DNA of 64,000 nucleotides from Elusimicrobiota bacterium (GTDB taxonomy: Bacteria > Elusimicrobiota > Elusimicrobia > UBA1565 > UBA9628), in NCBI GenBank assembly GCA_016212795.1, contig JACRDT010000007.1, positions 235,627-299,626 on the forward strand. The letters run 5' to 3'. Within the stretch, counting starts at the first letter, position 1. The number at the start of each line of letters is the position of its first letter. Below, in pieces: positions 47,934-57,300 of the stretch. The position numbers were made by a program, and so were the translations under genes. The notes under the pieces are model-generated. The model did no database searches, was not told the DNA's origin, and worked only from the letters and a program-made list of their open reading frames with translations.

Positions 47934-50888
47934 TCAGGGCTCGGTCGGGGTCAGGCGGGATTGGGATTCGTTGATGAGGCCGTCGTACTCTTCGATGAGG
48001 ACCGGGTCGGTGCTGACGCTCTTGGCGATGGTGAAGTCGGAGGCGGCGTTGGCGAAATCCTTGAGCTTGGTGTAGGTCGAGGCCCGGTTGCGGTAGAACC
48101 GGTCCGAGCCGGGGTCCAGGGCGATGGCGCGGGAGAAGTTCTCGATGGCGTCCTGGTTCTTCCTGAGGGCGAAGTAGGCCAGCCCGACGCCGTTGTAGCC
48201 GTTGGGGTTCGACGGCTCGAGCTTCACGGCCTTGCCGAAGCTCTCGAGGGCCTTGGCGTAGCTGCGCTGGAAGTAGTGGATGTTCCCCGCCCGCAGGTGG
48301 GCCTCGGCCAGGTCGGGCGCGGACTTGATGGCCTTGTTGATGGCGTCGAGCGCGGCTTTGAAGTCGCGTTTCGACGTTTGGAGCATGGCGAGCTGGGTCA
48401 GGAGCATGGGGTCTTTCGGCTCGAGCTCCAGGGCGGCCCTCATGTCCTGAGAGGCGGCGTCCATCTGGTCCTGGGCGACGAGCGCGGAGGCCCGCGAGGC
48501 GAAGGCCTCGGCCACGGTGCCGTCGAGCTCCAGCGCTTTCGTGTACTCCATCACCGCCCGCTCGTACTGCCCCGCGTTGTGGTACGCGTCGCCCCGCACC
48601 AGGAAGATGAAGGGGTCGGGAGGAGCGGCCTCCAGTTCGTCCTGCAGGGCCGTGATGGCGGCGTAGAAGTCGTCGGATTTCGCGGCCGGGGCCCCGAACC
48701 CGATCTCGGGGGCTCGGGCGTCCGGGTCGAGGAGGACCGCCGAACGGTACAGCTCGTGGGCCTGCCTGTACTGCTTGACCTTCGCGTGGGCGACGGCCTG
48801 GGCCAGGAGGTTCTCGGCGGGCCGGGCCCCCTTGACCTCCGCCTTGTGGAGGGTGTCGATGGCTCGGTGGGGCTCGTTGGTCGCCAGCAGGCAGAGACCC
48901 TTGTGGAGGAGGGCCGCGGGGTTGTCGGGCTCGGCGTCGAGGGCCTTGGCGCAGAGGCGCAGCCCGCCATCCGCGTCGCCGGCGACCCGCTTGGCCCAGC
49001 ACAGGTGGATGAGCGCGTCCTCGTCGGTCGGCTTGAGGTCGAGGGCCTTCTGGAAATCCTTCAGCGCGGCCTTGGTCTGCCCCATCCCGGCCTTGGCGAG
49101 GGCCCGGTGCAGGAGGGCGTTGGCCATGGTGCCGTCGATCTCGAGGGCCCGGGTGAGGTCCGCGATGGCCGACTCGTAGTCGTGGAGCCTGAGCTTGACG
49201 CTCCCGAGAGAGTCGTAGACCGAGGCGTTGCCGGTGTCGCGCTCCAGGACGACCTGCATGTCCGCCATCGCGAGCGTCTTGTTGCCGATCTGCGAGTAGA
49301 CCTCGGCGCGCATCTGCAGGATGCGGCCGGGCGGGCCTCGGAGGGCCAGCGCCTGGGTCAGGGACTCGATGGCCTTGAGGTACTCGCGGCGCTTAAGCCT
49401 GACGATGGCGATGTTGTATTGGAAGCCCGGGTCGCCTGGCCTGAGGTCGACGGCCTTCTCCATGTCCTTGAGGGCCCGGTCCAGGTCGGAGAGCTCGTTG
49501 GCGTAGAGCGCTCCCCGGCTGTTGTAGGCTTCGGCCGACTCCGGGTCGAGTTCCAGGGCCTTGGTGTATTCTTCGGCGGCGTCTTTCGGCCGGCGCAGGC
49601 GCGCCATGAGCCTGCCGCGGGCCAGCCGGACCTCGAGGTTCTGGGAATCGAGCTGCGAGGCTTTGTCCAGGTACTCGAGGGCGAGCTTCTCCTCGTCCAT
49701 CTTCGCGGCCAGCGTCCCCCTGGCCGCCCAGGCCTGCGCGGACAAGGGGTCGAGCGAGGTCGCCAGGTCGAGGTCCTTGGCGGCGTTCGGGTTGTCCCGG
49801 ATCATCTCGTAGGCCTGGCTGCGCCGCAGGAGGAACGACGCGTTGGGAGACAGCGCGTGGGCGAGGGAATAGGCCTCGATGGCTTCCCGCCAGAGCGACG
49901 CTCCCGCCAGGCGCTCCCCGAGCAGGGACGCGTGCACGGCGTCGGGCATCTCGCAGGCCAGGGCGTCCCGGTAGGCCTCCAGGGCCTCGTCGTTCTTGCC
50001 CAGGCTGCGCAGGGCCTCCGCCTTGTTGAAGACGGCCGCGAAATGGCGCGGGTGGTCCCTGAGCACCTCGTCGTATTCCTTGAAGGCGCCCTCGGCGTCG
50101 CCGCGGGCGAGCTTGAGCGCCGCCCGTCCGATGCGGGGGTAGGAGTAGAAGTCGGGCTCGAGCTCGAGGGCCTTGTCGTAGGCTTTGCCGGCGCGGGCCA
50201 GGTCCCCCTTCGCGGCGAAGACCGAGCCCAGCAGGCCGTAGGCCAGGTGGAACTTCCGGTTGAGCCTCAGCGCTCCCGTGATGTCCGCGACCGCCTTGTC
50301 GTATTCCTTGAGGTCGAAGTTCACCAGCCCGCGGTAGAACCTGTAGAGGGGCGTCCGGGGGGCGCGCAGGATGATCTCGTCGATGTCCGCCAGGGCCTTG
50401 AGGTGGTACCCCTTCGCCCTCCAGACGAGGCTCCTGCCCAGGAGGATGTCGATGGAGAGCTTGTCCATCTTGTAGGCGGCCTCGAATCCCTCGAGGGCCT
50501 TGTCGTACTGGCCGAGATAGAAGTACGCCATCCCCCTCGCGATGTGGTCCTCGGGCTTCCTGGAGCCTGGCATGAAATGCGAGACCGCGCGCTGGGCCTC
50601 GTCGCGCATGCCGTCGTAGTCTTGCGTGGCGTGGGCGACGCGGGCGCTCAACGCCCTGCCCTGGAGGGACTTGGGATGCTCCTTGAGCAGCTGGGCCAGC
50701 GGCAGCAGGGATTCCCTGAGGTCGCCCCTGAGGTAGGCGGCGTGCGCGGTCTCGTAGAGCTCGGGCTGGGGGAGGGAGGGCCGGCCAATGTCTGCGGCTG
50801 ACGCCGCCGGGGCGAGGACGCCGGCCAGGGGGAGCAGCGCCGCGAGCCACGCCGCGTCCCACCGCCTTCCCTCGGTTCGTGTCCGCAT
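47934..50888 (-). CDS. Large exported tetratricopeptide-repeat protein
   Basis: 984 residues. Signal peptide up to about residue 31 (MRTRTEGRRWDAAWLAALLP, LAPAASAA). The rest is a nearly continuous array of roughly two dozen 34-residue TPRs; good examples are KALELDPESAEAYNSRGALYA and KAVKLEPSNPNGYNGVGLAYF. Such a protein would be an envelope scaffold for complexes. Preceded by its own promoter (50897-50925) and by the family C copy C5. No repeat-family insert is visible in it. Confidence 0.85.
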   Translation of the reverse strand: MRTRTEGRRWDAAWLAALLPLAGVLAPAASAADIGRPSLPQPELYETAHAAYLRGDLRESLLPLAQLLKEHPKSLQGRALSARVAHATQDYDGMRDEAQRAVSHFMPGSRKPEDHIARGMAYFYLGQYDKALEGFEAAYKMDKLSIDILLGRSLVWRAKGYHLKALADIDEIILRAPRTPLYRFYRGLVNFDLKEYDKAVADITGALRLNRKFHLAYGLLGSVFAAKGDLARAGKAYDKALELEPDFYSYPRIGRAALKLARGDAEGAFKEYDEVLRDHPRHFAAVFNKAEALRSLGKNDEALEAYRDALACEMPDAVHASLLGERLAGASLWREAIEAYSLAHALSPNASFLLRRSQAYEMIRDNPNAAKDLDLATSLDPLSAQAWAARGTLAAKMDEEKLALEYLDKASQLDSQNLEVRLARGRLMARLRRPKDAAEEYTKALELDPESAEAYNSRGALYANELSDLDRALKDMEKAVDLRPGDPGFQYNIAIVRLKRREYLKAIESLTQALALRGPPGRILQMRAEVYSQIGNKTLAMADMQVVLERDTGNASVYDSLGSVKLRLHDYESAIADLTRALEIDGTMANALLHRALAKAGMGQTKAALKDFQKALDLKPTDEDALIHLCWAKRVAGDADGGLRLCAKALDAEPDNPAALLHKGLCLLATNEPHRAIDTLHKAEVKGARPAENLLAQAVAHAKVKQYRQAHELYRSAVLLDPDARAPEIGFGAPAAKSDDFYAAITALQDELEAAPPDPFIFLVRGDAYHNAGQYERAVMEYTKALELDGTVAEAFASRASALVAQDQMDAASQDMRAALELEPKDPMLLTQLAMLQTSKRDFKAALDAINKAIKSAPDLAEAHLRAGNIHYFQRSYAKALESFGKAVKLEPSNPNGYNGVGLAYFALRKNQDAIENFSRAIALDPGSDRFYRNRASTYTKLKDFANAASDFTIAKSVSTDPVLIEEYDGLINESQSRLTPTEP

Positions 50889-50896
50889 GAGCCTAA

Positions 50897-50925
50897 AAGA
50901 TAGTTGAATCGTATTAACTTTTCAA
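50897..50925 (-). promoter_or_regulatory. Promoter of the large TPR gene
   Basis: On the minus strand TTGAAA (50925-50920), a 17-bp spacer and TATCTT (50902-50897). The ATG is 9 bases beyond the -10 box, so a transcript from it would be leaderless or have a leader of a few bases. Confidence 0.6.
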
Positions 50926-50933
50926 GACCTAAA

Positions 50934-50969
50934 TCACTCGCCCCCCCCCGGGGGGGGGGCGAGTGACTT
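50934..50969. repeat. Family C REP-like element, copy C5 (hairpin only)
   Basis: TCACTCGCCCCCCCCC / GGGGGGGGGCGAGTGA, a perfect 16-bp inverted repeat with almost no loop, starting two bases before the stop of the nucleotidase-like gene. The head part is not recognisable. Homopolymer runs may be imprecise. Confidence 0.7.
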
Positions 50970-53736
50970 AGAATCCCTCGTACTGAGGCTTCCAGAGCCG
51001 CGAGAAACCGATCGTGACGCCTGTCATCGCGCTGTAGCCCCACAGGGGCTGGACCTTCAACGAGAACCAGTACAGGTCCAGGAAGGGGGCGATGCTCAGG
51101 TGGCGATAGACGGGGATGCGCAGCTTGGCCCGGAGCCCGGCCTCCATCCGCAGGTCCTGGGGCTTGTCGTGGCCGGTCAGGAAGAAGTAGCTCGCGTGGG
51201 CCTCGCCCTGGAGGGTGATGGGCCGCCGGCGGGCCGAGCCGATGTCGTGCGCCATCGTCAGCCGGCTGCGGAGGCCGTACTGCGTGTCGGGCGGGTCGCG
51301 GGAGACGTCGCGCTTGAAGCTCCCCGAGATTTCCAGGGAGCGGACCCAGGAGCCGTCGTAGAACTCGACGCCTGGGAAGACGCTGTAGATCTCCTTGCGC
51401 TTGAGGCCCGGCACGGCCTCGATCTGGCCGTCGAACTGCACGCCAAGGGAAGGGCCCCAGGAGCGGGCCAGCCATTCGCTGCCGATGCCGCCGGCCCGCC
51501 GGGTGCCGAGCGTCAGGAGCCTGAGGTTGTTGGCGGTGATGTTGATGACCGTCTCCTGGTTGCGGCGGGTGACGGCGCTGCGGGCGTATTCCATCTCGAC
51601 CGTGTTCCTCCATTTGTAGAGGGACCTGAGGTACTCGGCGTCGGCCTTCACTATCCAGCCCAGGAGGAGCTCGTCGTAGCCCTGGATCCGGGAGTTGGGG
51701 ACCGAGCTGAACGCGTCGTCGCGGACCACCCGCGTGCTCTGGACGTTGAGGCCGATGTCCCGGAAATTCAACCTCCACAGGCCGCGGGTCTTGACGGGCC
51801 GGCCCTCCATCCATTCGCGGTAGCGGGGCGCCGCCGTCTTCTCCCGCTCCTTGAGGGCGGCGACGACGATGTCCTCCACCGTGCCGCCGGCCGGCTCGGG
51901 CTCCCGCTCTGGGGACAGCCCGAGCGCGTCGAACAGGACCCTCGAGGTCGCGACGCGGTATTCCTCCTCGTCGGCGATCGGCATGCCGTGCACGGCGCCG
52001 TCCGGGCCGACCCCGCCGGCCACGAAGCGGGAGTCCCCCCCGGGGGGCAGGCCCTGGGAGGCCCGCTGCTGCTGCTTCAGGGCCCGGGCGATGAGCGGGC
52101 GCAGCTGCGAGCCCTTGAGCCGGACGATGACGGCCGGGTCGCCGTGGAGCCAGAACCGGGCGAGCCCCTCTTTGACGTCCCCCTCGACCGCGATGCCCAG
52201 GGGCCGCACCCTGAGGAGGGCCGCTTCCGACCGGGTGGCCTCCGCTAGGAGGCCGGCCGAGAGGGACCAGAATCCCTCGGCGGAGATCCTGGGCCGGACG
52301 TTGCCGGGGCGCGCCGAGAAGATCTTCCAGACCGAGGGGATCAGGACCGGGGAGGTCGACGGCTCGAGGCCGTACGACTCCCGGTCGATGGCCGCGGAGC
52401 CCGGCGCTTCCGGGAAGCGCTCGTCGAGCCGGAGGTGCCGCTCGCCCGCCTTCCAGCGGATGGCCTGGCTGTCGCGCTCCCACCCGAGCTCGAGCAGGCC
52501 CAGCGACGCCGTGTAGGTCCTCATGACGAGCAGGGGCGTGTCGAGCGGGCGGCGTCCCCGCTGCTCGGCCCGCGTCTCGGCGGGCTCCAGGGAGTAGTCC
52601 GGCGACCCGTGGTCCTCCGCGAGGACGAGGTCCACGCCTCGGGCCTTGGCCTCGAGGGACCCGAATTCCCCCGCCCGGGCCAGCAGGACCACCGCGTCCA
52701 CCGCGGAAGGATCCTCCCCGCGCCAGGCGGGCACCTTGGCCTGCAGGGCCGCGGCGGCGTCGGTCAGGGAGAGGTGCTTGAGCCCTCCGAGCGCCATGTA
52801 TTTCCGGCAGGAGTCGGGCGTCACGGCCGTCAGGAGCACCCTGATGCCCCCCGCTTCCACGATCATGTGGTCGTCGAAGAACGTCTGCGCCGGCGCGCTC
52901 GAGTAGACGAGGTTGGCGGAGAGAAACCGTATGCCGTCCGGGCGCCGCTGGCGGTAGGCGTCCAGTTCCGCGTAGCGCTTGATCTCGGCGCACCCGACGG
53001 CGCTGACCTTGAGCCCCATGCGCTCGAGCGCTTCCGCCAGGGCGGCGCCCTTGGTCTTGGAGTCGGCGTCGCCGAAGACCTCGCCCCTGGCTACGCCGAT
53101 GAAGGGCCCCCGCAGCGCCTCGCTCTCCAGGGCCGAGGCCAATCGCCCCAGGCCGCCGTACGCCTTGGCGACGTGGATGATGCGGACCTCCGAGCCGCGC
53201 CAGTTCAGCCTGTAGGCCGTCGCCACGGTCTTGCCCCACGGCAACCCCTCGGCGAAGCTGGTGGAGGCGACGGATTCCCCGGCGGAGTCCCGCATGGCCG
53301 CGAGGATGACCCGGCTCGAGGAGAAGGAGACGCTCCAGGGGCTGCGGTAGGTGGCCGGGTCGCGGGCGGCCTTCATGAGCTGCTCGATCAGGGAGGGGAC
53401 GGGGGGCAGGACGAAGGCCGATTCTCCCGGAGAGTCGAGCCTTCCGGCGATGAGGATCGCCTGGCCGGGTCCGGCGGGGAACGGGAACCGGTGGTCCTTG
53501 CCGAGGACCTCGCTGGTCTCGGTGTCCGCGTCCAGGAGCTCGGCGTCGCCGCCCTGCGCGCGAAGGATGCGCTCCAGCGCCACGTCGAGGGTGGTCGAGA
53601 CCAGGTGCGGGCTGGGCTCGACGAGGGCCAGCCGGAAGGTCGACGACGACGTCGTCTGGGCGAGCAGGGGCGGGCCCAAGGCGAGCAGCAGGACGGCAAG
53701 AGGTCCCCGACGCGCAAGGCGCGGCGCGCGGGTCAC
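50968..53736 (-). CDS. 5'-nucleotidase-like domain fused to a predicted outer-membrane barrel
   Basis: 922 residues from a GTG at 53736, giving a signal peptide (TRAPRLARRGPLAVLLLALG, LLAQT). Residues about 30-600 follow the layout of UshA-type 5'-nucleotidases: the IRFLSANLVYSS segment, AGGIRVLLTAVTPDSCRKYM, RGVDLVLAEDHGSPDYS, and a C-terminal substrate-binding half (AVHGMPIADEEEYRVATSRVLF). The metal-site motifs of the family (DxH near the start, NHD, HsH) are missing. Residues about 600-922 are amphipathic beta-strands rich in Tyr, Phe and Trp, ending in GYSAMTGVTIGFSRLWKPQYEGF-like strands with a terminal Phe, the usual ending of outer-membrane barrels. Overlaps the clpS-like gene (GTGA). 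Confidence 0.65.
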   Translation of the reverse strand: MTRAPRLARRGPLAVLLLALGPPLLAQTTSSSTFRLALVEPSPHLVSTTLDVALERILRAQGGDAELLDADTETSEVLGKDHRFPFPAGPGQAILIAGRLDSPGESAFVLPPVPSLIEQLMKAARDPATYRSPWSVSFSSSRVILAAMRDSAGESVASTSFAEGLPWGKTVATAYRLNWRGSEVRIIHVAKAYGGLGRLASALESEALRGPFIGVARGEVFGDADSKTKGAALAEALERMGLKVSAVGCAEIKRYAELDAYRQRRPDGIRFLSANLVYSSAPAQTFFDDHMIVEAGGIRVLLTAVTPDSCRKYMALGGLKHLSLTDAAAALQAKVPAWRGEDPSAVDAVVLLARAGEFGSLEAKARGVDLVLAEDHGSPDYSLEPAETRAEQRGRRPLDTPLLVMRTYTASLGLLELGWERDSQAIRWKAGERHLRLDERFPEAPGSAAIDRESYGLEPSTSPVLIPSVWKIFSARPGNVRPRISAEGFWSLSAGLLAEATRSEAALLRVRPLGIAVEGDVKEGLARFWLHGDPAVIVRLKGSQLRPLIARALKQQQRASQGLPPGGDSRFVAGGVGPDGAVHGMPIADEEEYRVATSRVLFDALGLSPEREPEPAGGTVEDIVVAALKEREKTAAPRYREWMEGRPVKTRGLWRLNFRDIGLNVQSTRVVRDDAFSSVPNSRIQGYDELLLGWIVKADAEYLRSLYKWRNTVEMEYARSAVTRRNQETVINITANNLRLLTLGTRRAGGIGSEWLARSWGPSLGVQFDGQIEAVPGLKRKEIYSVFPGVEFYDGSWVRSLEISGSFKRDVSRDPPDTQYGLRSRLTMAHDIGSARRRPITLQGEAHASYFFLTGHDKPQDLRMEAGLRAKLRIPVYRHLSIAPFLDLYWFSLKVQPLWGYSAMTGVTIGFSRLWKPQYEGF

Positions 53737-54032
53737 TGCGCTACCTTCACCTTGAGCCCGGCGGATTCCAGGACGTAGGCGACCGCCTCGCAGCGTTCCC
53801 GCGGCCCGCTGTACACGACCGCCGAGCCCTTGGAGTGGACTTCCCACGAGATCCGGCGGGCCGTCGAGAGCGTGCAGCGGATGGCCTTCATGAGCTGGCG
53901 CTCCACCTCGTCGAACGTGTGGCAATCGCAGTTGAACAGCACCGTGTTCCAGCCGTGCCTGGCGTCGGAATCGGTGGTCTCCTCCTCGTCCAGAGCGGCC
54001 TTGCCGCCGGCCAGGGCGCCTTCCGTGCTCAT
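53733..54032 (-). CDS. clpS: ClpS-like adaptor protein
   Basis: 99 residues. ClpS delivers N-degron substrates to the Clp protease. The fold is recognisable: WNTVLFNCDCHTFDEVERQL, where the usual N-D-D reads N-C-D, then SWEVHSKGSAVVYSG with the conserved His, and ERCEAVAYVLESAGLKVKV. The 25-residue N-terminal extension is normal in length. No clpA is nearby. Its stop overlaps the GTG of the nucleotidase-like gene. The Cys in place of the first Asp of the pocket may change specificity. Confidence 0.8.
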   Translation of the reverse strand: MSTEGALAGGKAALDEEETTDSDARHGWNTVLFNCDCHTFDEVERQLMKAIRCTLSTARRISWEVHSKGSAVVYSGPRERCEAVAYVLESAGLKVKVAQ

Positions 54033-54075
54033 CCCCCGATTCTTCCTTTTCCAGCCCCGGAAGTCAACCGTTGTC

Positions 54076-54135
54076 GGGGTCAGGTCTTGACTCTTTACTT
54101 AGGCGGAGATAAGTAAAGAGTCAAGACCTGACCCC
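54076..54135. repeat. 60-bp perfect palindrome, possible REP/MITE-type element
   Basis: Arms of 26 bp, beginning GGGGTCAGGTCTTGACTC on the left and ending GAGTCAAGACCTGACCCC on the right, perfectly complementary around GGCGGAGA. It lies between the divergent clpS and giant genes, so neither needs a terminator there. The GGGGTCAGGTCTTG terminus recalls, from memory, REP sequences linked to Y1-type transposases in uncultured bacteria. No transposase is present. AT-richer than the surroundings. Confidence 0.75.
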
Positions 54136-54240
54136 AACCCGACCAACCCGATCTGGCGTTGTTTTTAATAACTTAATTAATTGGTGCCAGAGACAATGCG
54201 ATTGCTGGCCGTCTAGGGATGAGTTATTTAAGTTAGGCAC

Positions 54241-54269
54241 TTGACCCATTAAAGGGCCTATGATAGAAT
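54241..54269 (+). promoter_or_regulatory. Promoter of the giant gene
   Basis: TTGACC (54241-54246), a 17-bp spacer and TAGAAT (54264-54269), in an AT-rich stretch. The leader to the ATG at 54320 is about 45 nt and contains CAGGA nine bases before the start. An inverted pair GGGCCTAT/ATAGGCCC-like (54255-54274) overlaps the -10 box and could be an operator. Confidence 0.65.
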
Positions 54270-54319
54270 AGGCCCCACGACCCTGGTGGGCATCGGTTCC
54301 ATCAGGCAGGATATATAAG

Positions 54320-57300
54320 ATGATGCGGCGCTGTCTGCCACCGACCTTTAGGCTCGCCAAGAGGCTCCTGTCCGCGCTCGTCTGCCTGAGCCTCGTTTCC
54401 CCCTCCCCTTGGGTCGCGTCATCCTTCGCCGCGGTGATGCCTCAGACTTCGGTCCCGGGGGCGCACCCCGGGGCGCTGGCCCTCATCGAGGATCTGGCCC
54501 GGATGCTCGCTCCGGACGCCAAGCCCCGCGCCGGTCAGCTGCTGCAGACGGCGCGTCAGCTCCAGAAGTCCTACCCCGGCAACAAGGCCCTGGGTTATTG
54601 GGTCGAGGGCATCCTGGCCGGCCCGTTGACCGGCTTGCCGGACGACGCCATCCCTTCCAACGGCATGCTCCAGCCGGCGCGCGACAGCCTGCCTGTCCTC
54701 AGGCAGATGGTCGAGAAACTCGCTCCCGGCCCCGGCCAGGGGACCGACGACCCGGCCGGCAGCCCGAGCCTCATGACCGCCGAGAGCCGCATCAAATCGA
54801 TCCTCTCCAACGTGGCGCCCGCGGGCATGCCGCAGGACGGCGTGCTCCCCGGGACCGGCCTGGCCCCGGCCGATGCCGGCGCCCTGACCCGGCCCCGGAC
54901 GCCCGCGGTCGGGCAGGGCGGGCTTCCCTCCGAGGCCGACCTGCTCGCCGAGGTCCGCCGGGCCCGTGAGGAGCTGGCGGCCCGGGATAGGCTCTCTCAG
55001 AAGGCGGACCTCGAGGACCCCGCGGCCAAGGGCAAGGCCGAGGAGCTGCGCCAGCTCGACGAGCTCTTGAGGGGCTACGAAGGCACGCTCTCCGGCGCCG
55101 ACGCTCCCTCGCCCGGGCTGAGGGAGTCGGGCGAGCTGCGCCAGGCGGCCCTCTCGGCCCTGCGCGGGCTCATGAAGGACTTCACCAATCCCCCGCCCGT
55201 TCCGAACCAGGCCGCGCCCGACCGCCCTCTGACCGAGGTCGAGAAGAAGGTGTCCGAGGCGCTCGACCGCATGGAGAAGCTCAAGACCGACGCCCAGGGG
55301 CAGGTCGCCGAGCGCGACGTCGCGGCCGGGGGGCTGTCGACGGCCGACAAGGTGCGCTCCGGGGCGCTGCGGGAGCGCCGGTCCGGCAAGGAGATGCTCG
55401 AGTTCCGCAAGAACTTCTCGAGGCTCGCGGTCGTCATGGACCTGAGCTACAGCCTCAACATCCTCAACTCCGCCGACGCCGCGCTCTCCGGCATGCTGGA
55501 CTTGATCGACAAGAAGATCAAGAAGATCGAGACGCAGAACCAGAACAACCTCGACTCGGCCGCCTGGGCCGCGGAACAGAAGAAGAAGAAAGACGAATGG
55601 AACAAGACGGTCGACGCGACGCTCGCCGAGAACAAGCAGAACGTCGACGACTTCGCGTCCCTGGCCAAGAAGTCGGCGAGGTTCGTCATCCGCGTCGAGG
55701 AGTTCAGGACGGGCGTGGCGGCCCTCCTGGCGCAGATCGACGCCCGGGACAAGGGGTCGAGCGCCACCGCCGTGGAGGAGTACAATAGAAGGCTCGCCCT
55801 CCTGCCCACGATCCAGCAGAACCTCATCAGCGGCTCGGGCTCCGGCTCCGGCGGGATCGACATCTCGCTGAACTACCTCCAGGCCCAGTCCCAGGACGTG
55901 GCCGGCTACCTGACGAAGCTCCAGGGCGCCGTCGAGCAGATCGACAACGCGCCGCTCGAGTTCGCGGGCGTCATGGTCATCCTGGTCCCGGGCATCCCGG
56001 CGGTGAGCGTGAACACCCCCTCGGCGGCGCAGGTCCTGCAGATCCTCTCGGACCGCAAGGTCTACTGGCAGAAGATGCTCGACGACCACAACAAGATGCT
56101 CCAGACCGTCGACAACTATCTGGACCCCGGCAACTCCAAGCGCGTCATCGACGACTTCGGCGACTCCATCCCCGAGTCCCTCGCGGTCTGGGTCAACGAG
56201 GAGCGCGCCCTCTCCGGCCGGACGAAGGTCTTCCTCGGGAGGCTCGCCGGCGCCGCCGACGAGATCGCCCAGCGCATGGCCAGCCAGGGGGCCTCGCTGC
56301 CCATGCTCTCGGGCAAGCCGCCCTCGGAGCTGCGCACCGTCCTGGAGCCGTACATCGACCAGGTCATGGCGCTGAACTTCCCCGGCACGGACGAGGGGTT
56401 CGAGGCCCAGATGGACAAGCTCGCCCTGGCCAACATCCTCTGCTACATGGCCGACGCCACCGCGGTGGCCATCGTGGCGGACTCCAAGGTCGAGATCCTG
56501 CAGCGGGCCATCAGCAACATCCTGCCCAAGGCCAGGGCGCGCTTCGTCGAGTCCACGGGGGCCATCCGGGCGGTCCTCCAGGACATCGACATGGACGTCG
56601 CTTTCGTCAACGCGGGCTTTCCGACCGCGGAGCTCCAGTCGGTCATCAACCGCAAGCGCACGCTCGTGGGCACGACCCTCAAGGGCATGCTCGAGCGCAT
56701 GCAGGTCTTCCTCGACCAGGTCGTCATCCCGTTCTGGCAGGAGCGCATCGCGACGGCCGACCCGAACTTCACCGGGGACTGCTACGCGCTCCTTTATAAG
56801 GAAAAGGCCAAGCTCTACGAGCGGATCAAGAAGGCGCTGGACCGCACCGTGCCCTGGGCCCTGGCGAGCAACGGGGCGCCGGAGGGCAACACGGCCCAGG
56901 CCATCGCGAACATCGAGAAGCTCAAGAAGGACTTCCAGAAGTACCTCGACTTGGTGGCGGACCTCAAGGACACGATCCGCCGCCGCATGGACCCCAACGG
57001 GACCGAGACGGAGGACGTCTACGGCGAGCAGGCCCCGTTCTCGTTCATCGTGCGCGCCAAGAAGTACCGCCAGGTGAAGGTCGACCTGGCCGCGACGATC
57101 AACACCCGCGCCGGGGAGATCAACGGCATCCTCAAGCAGATGGACGACCTCTCCGCCAGCGCCCACAACCTGGCCTCGCGCTTCAGCCTCCCGACGACCG
57201 TCACGGGAGACGGTCCCGAGTGGGTGGTCAAGCTCAGGAAGATGGCCGACGACCGCGTCCTGCAGAACATGGCCGACGCCATCAAGAAGATCGCCGAGGA

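Noticed and set aside
54121..54360. 79-residue minus-strand frame upstream of the giant gene
   Set aside because: It consists of the palindrome arm and promoter region of the giant gene; no ribosome binding site and no recognisable fold.
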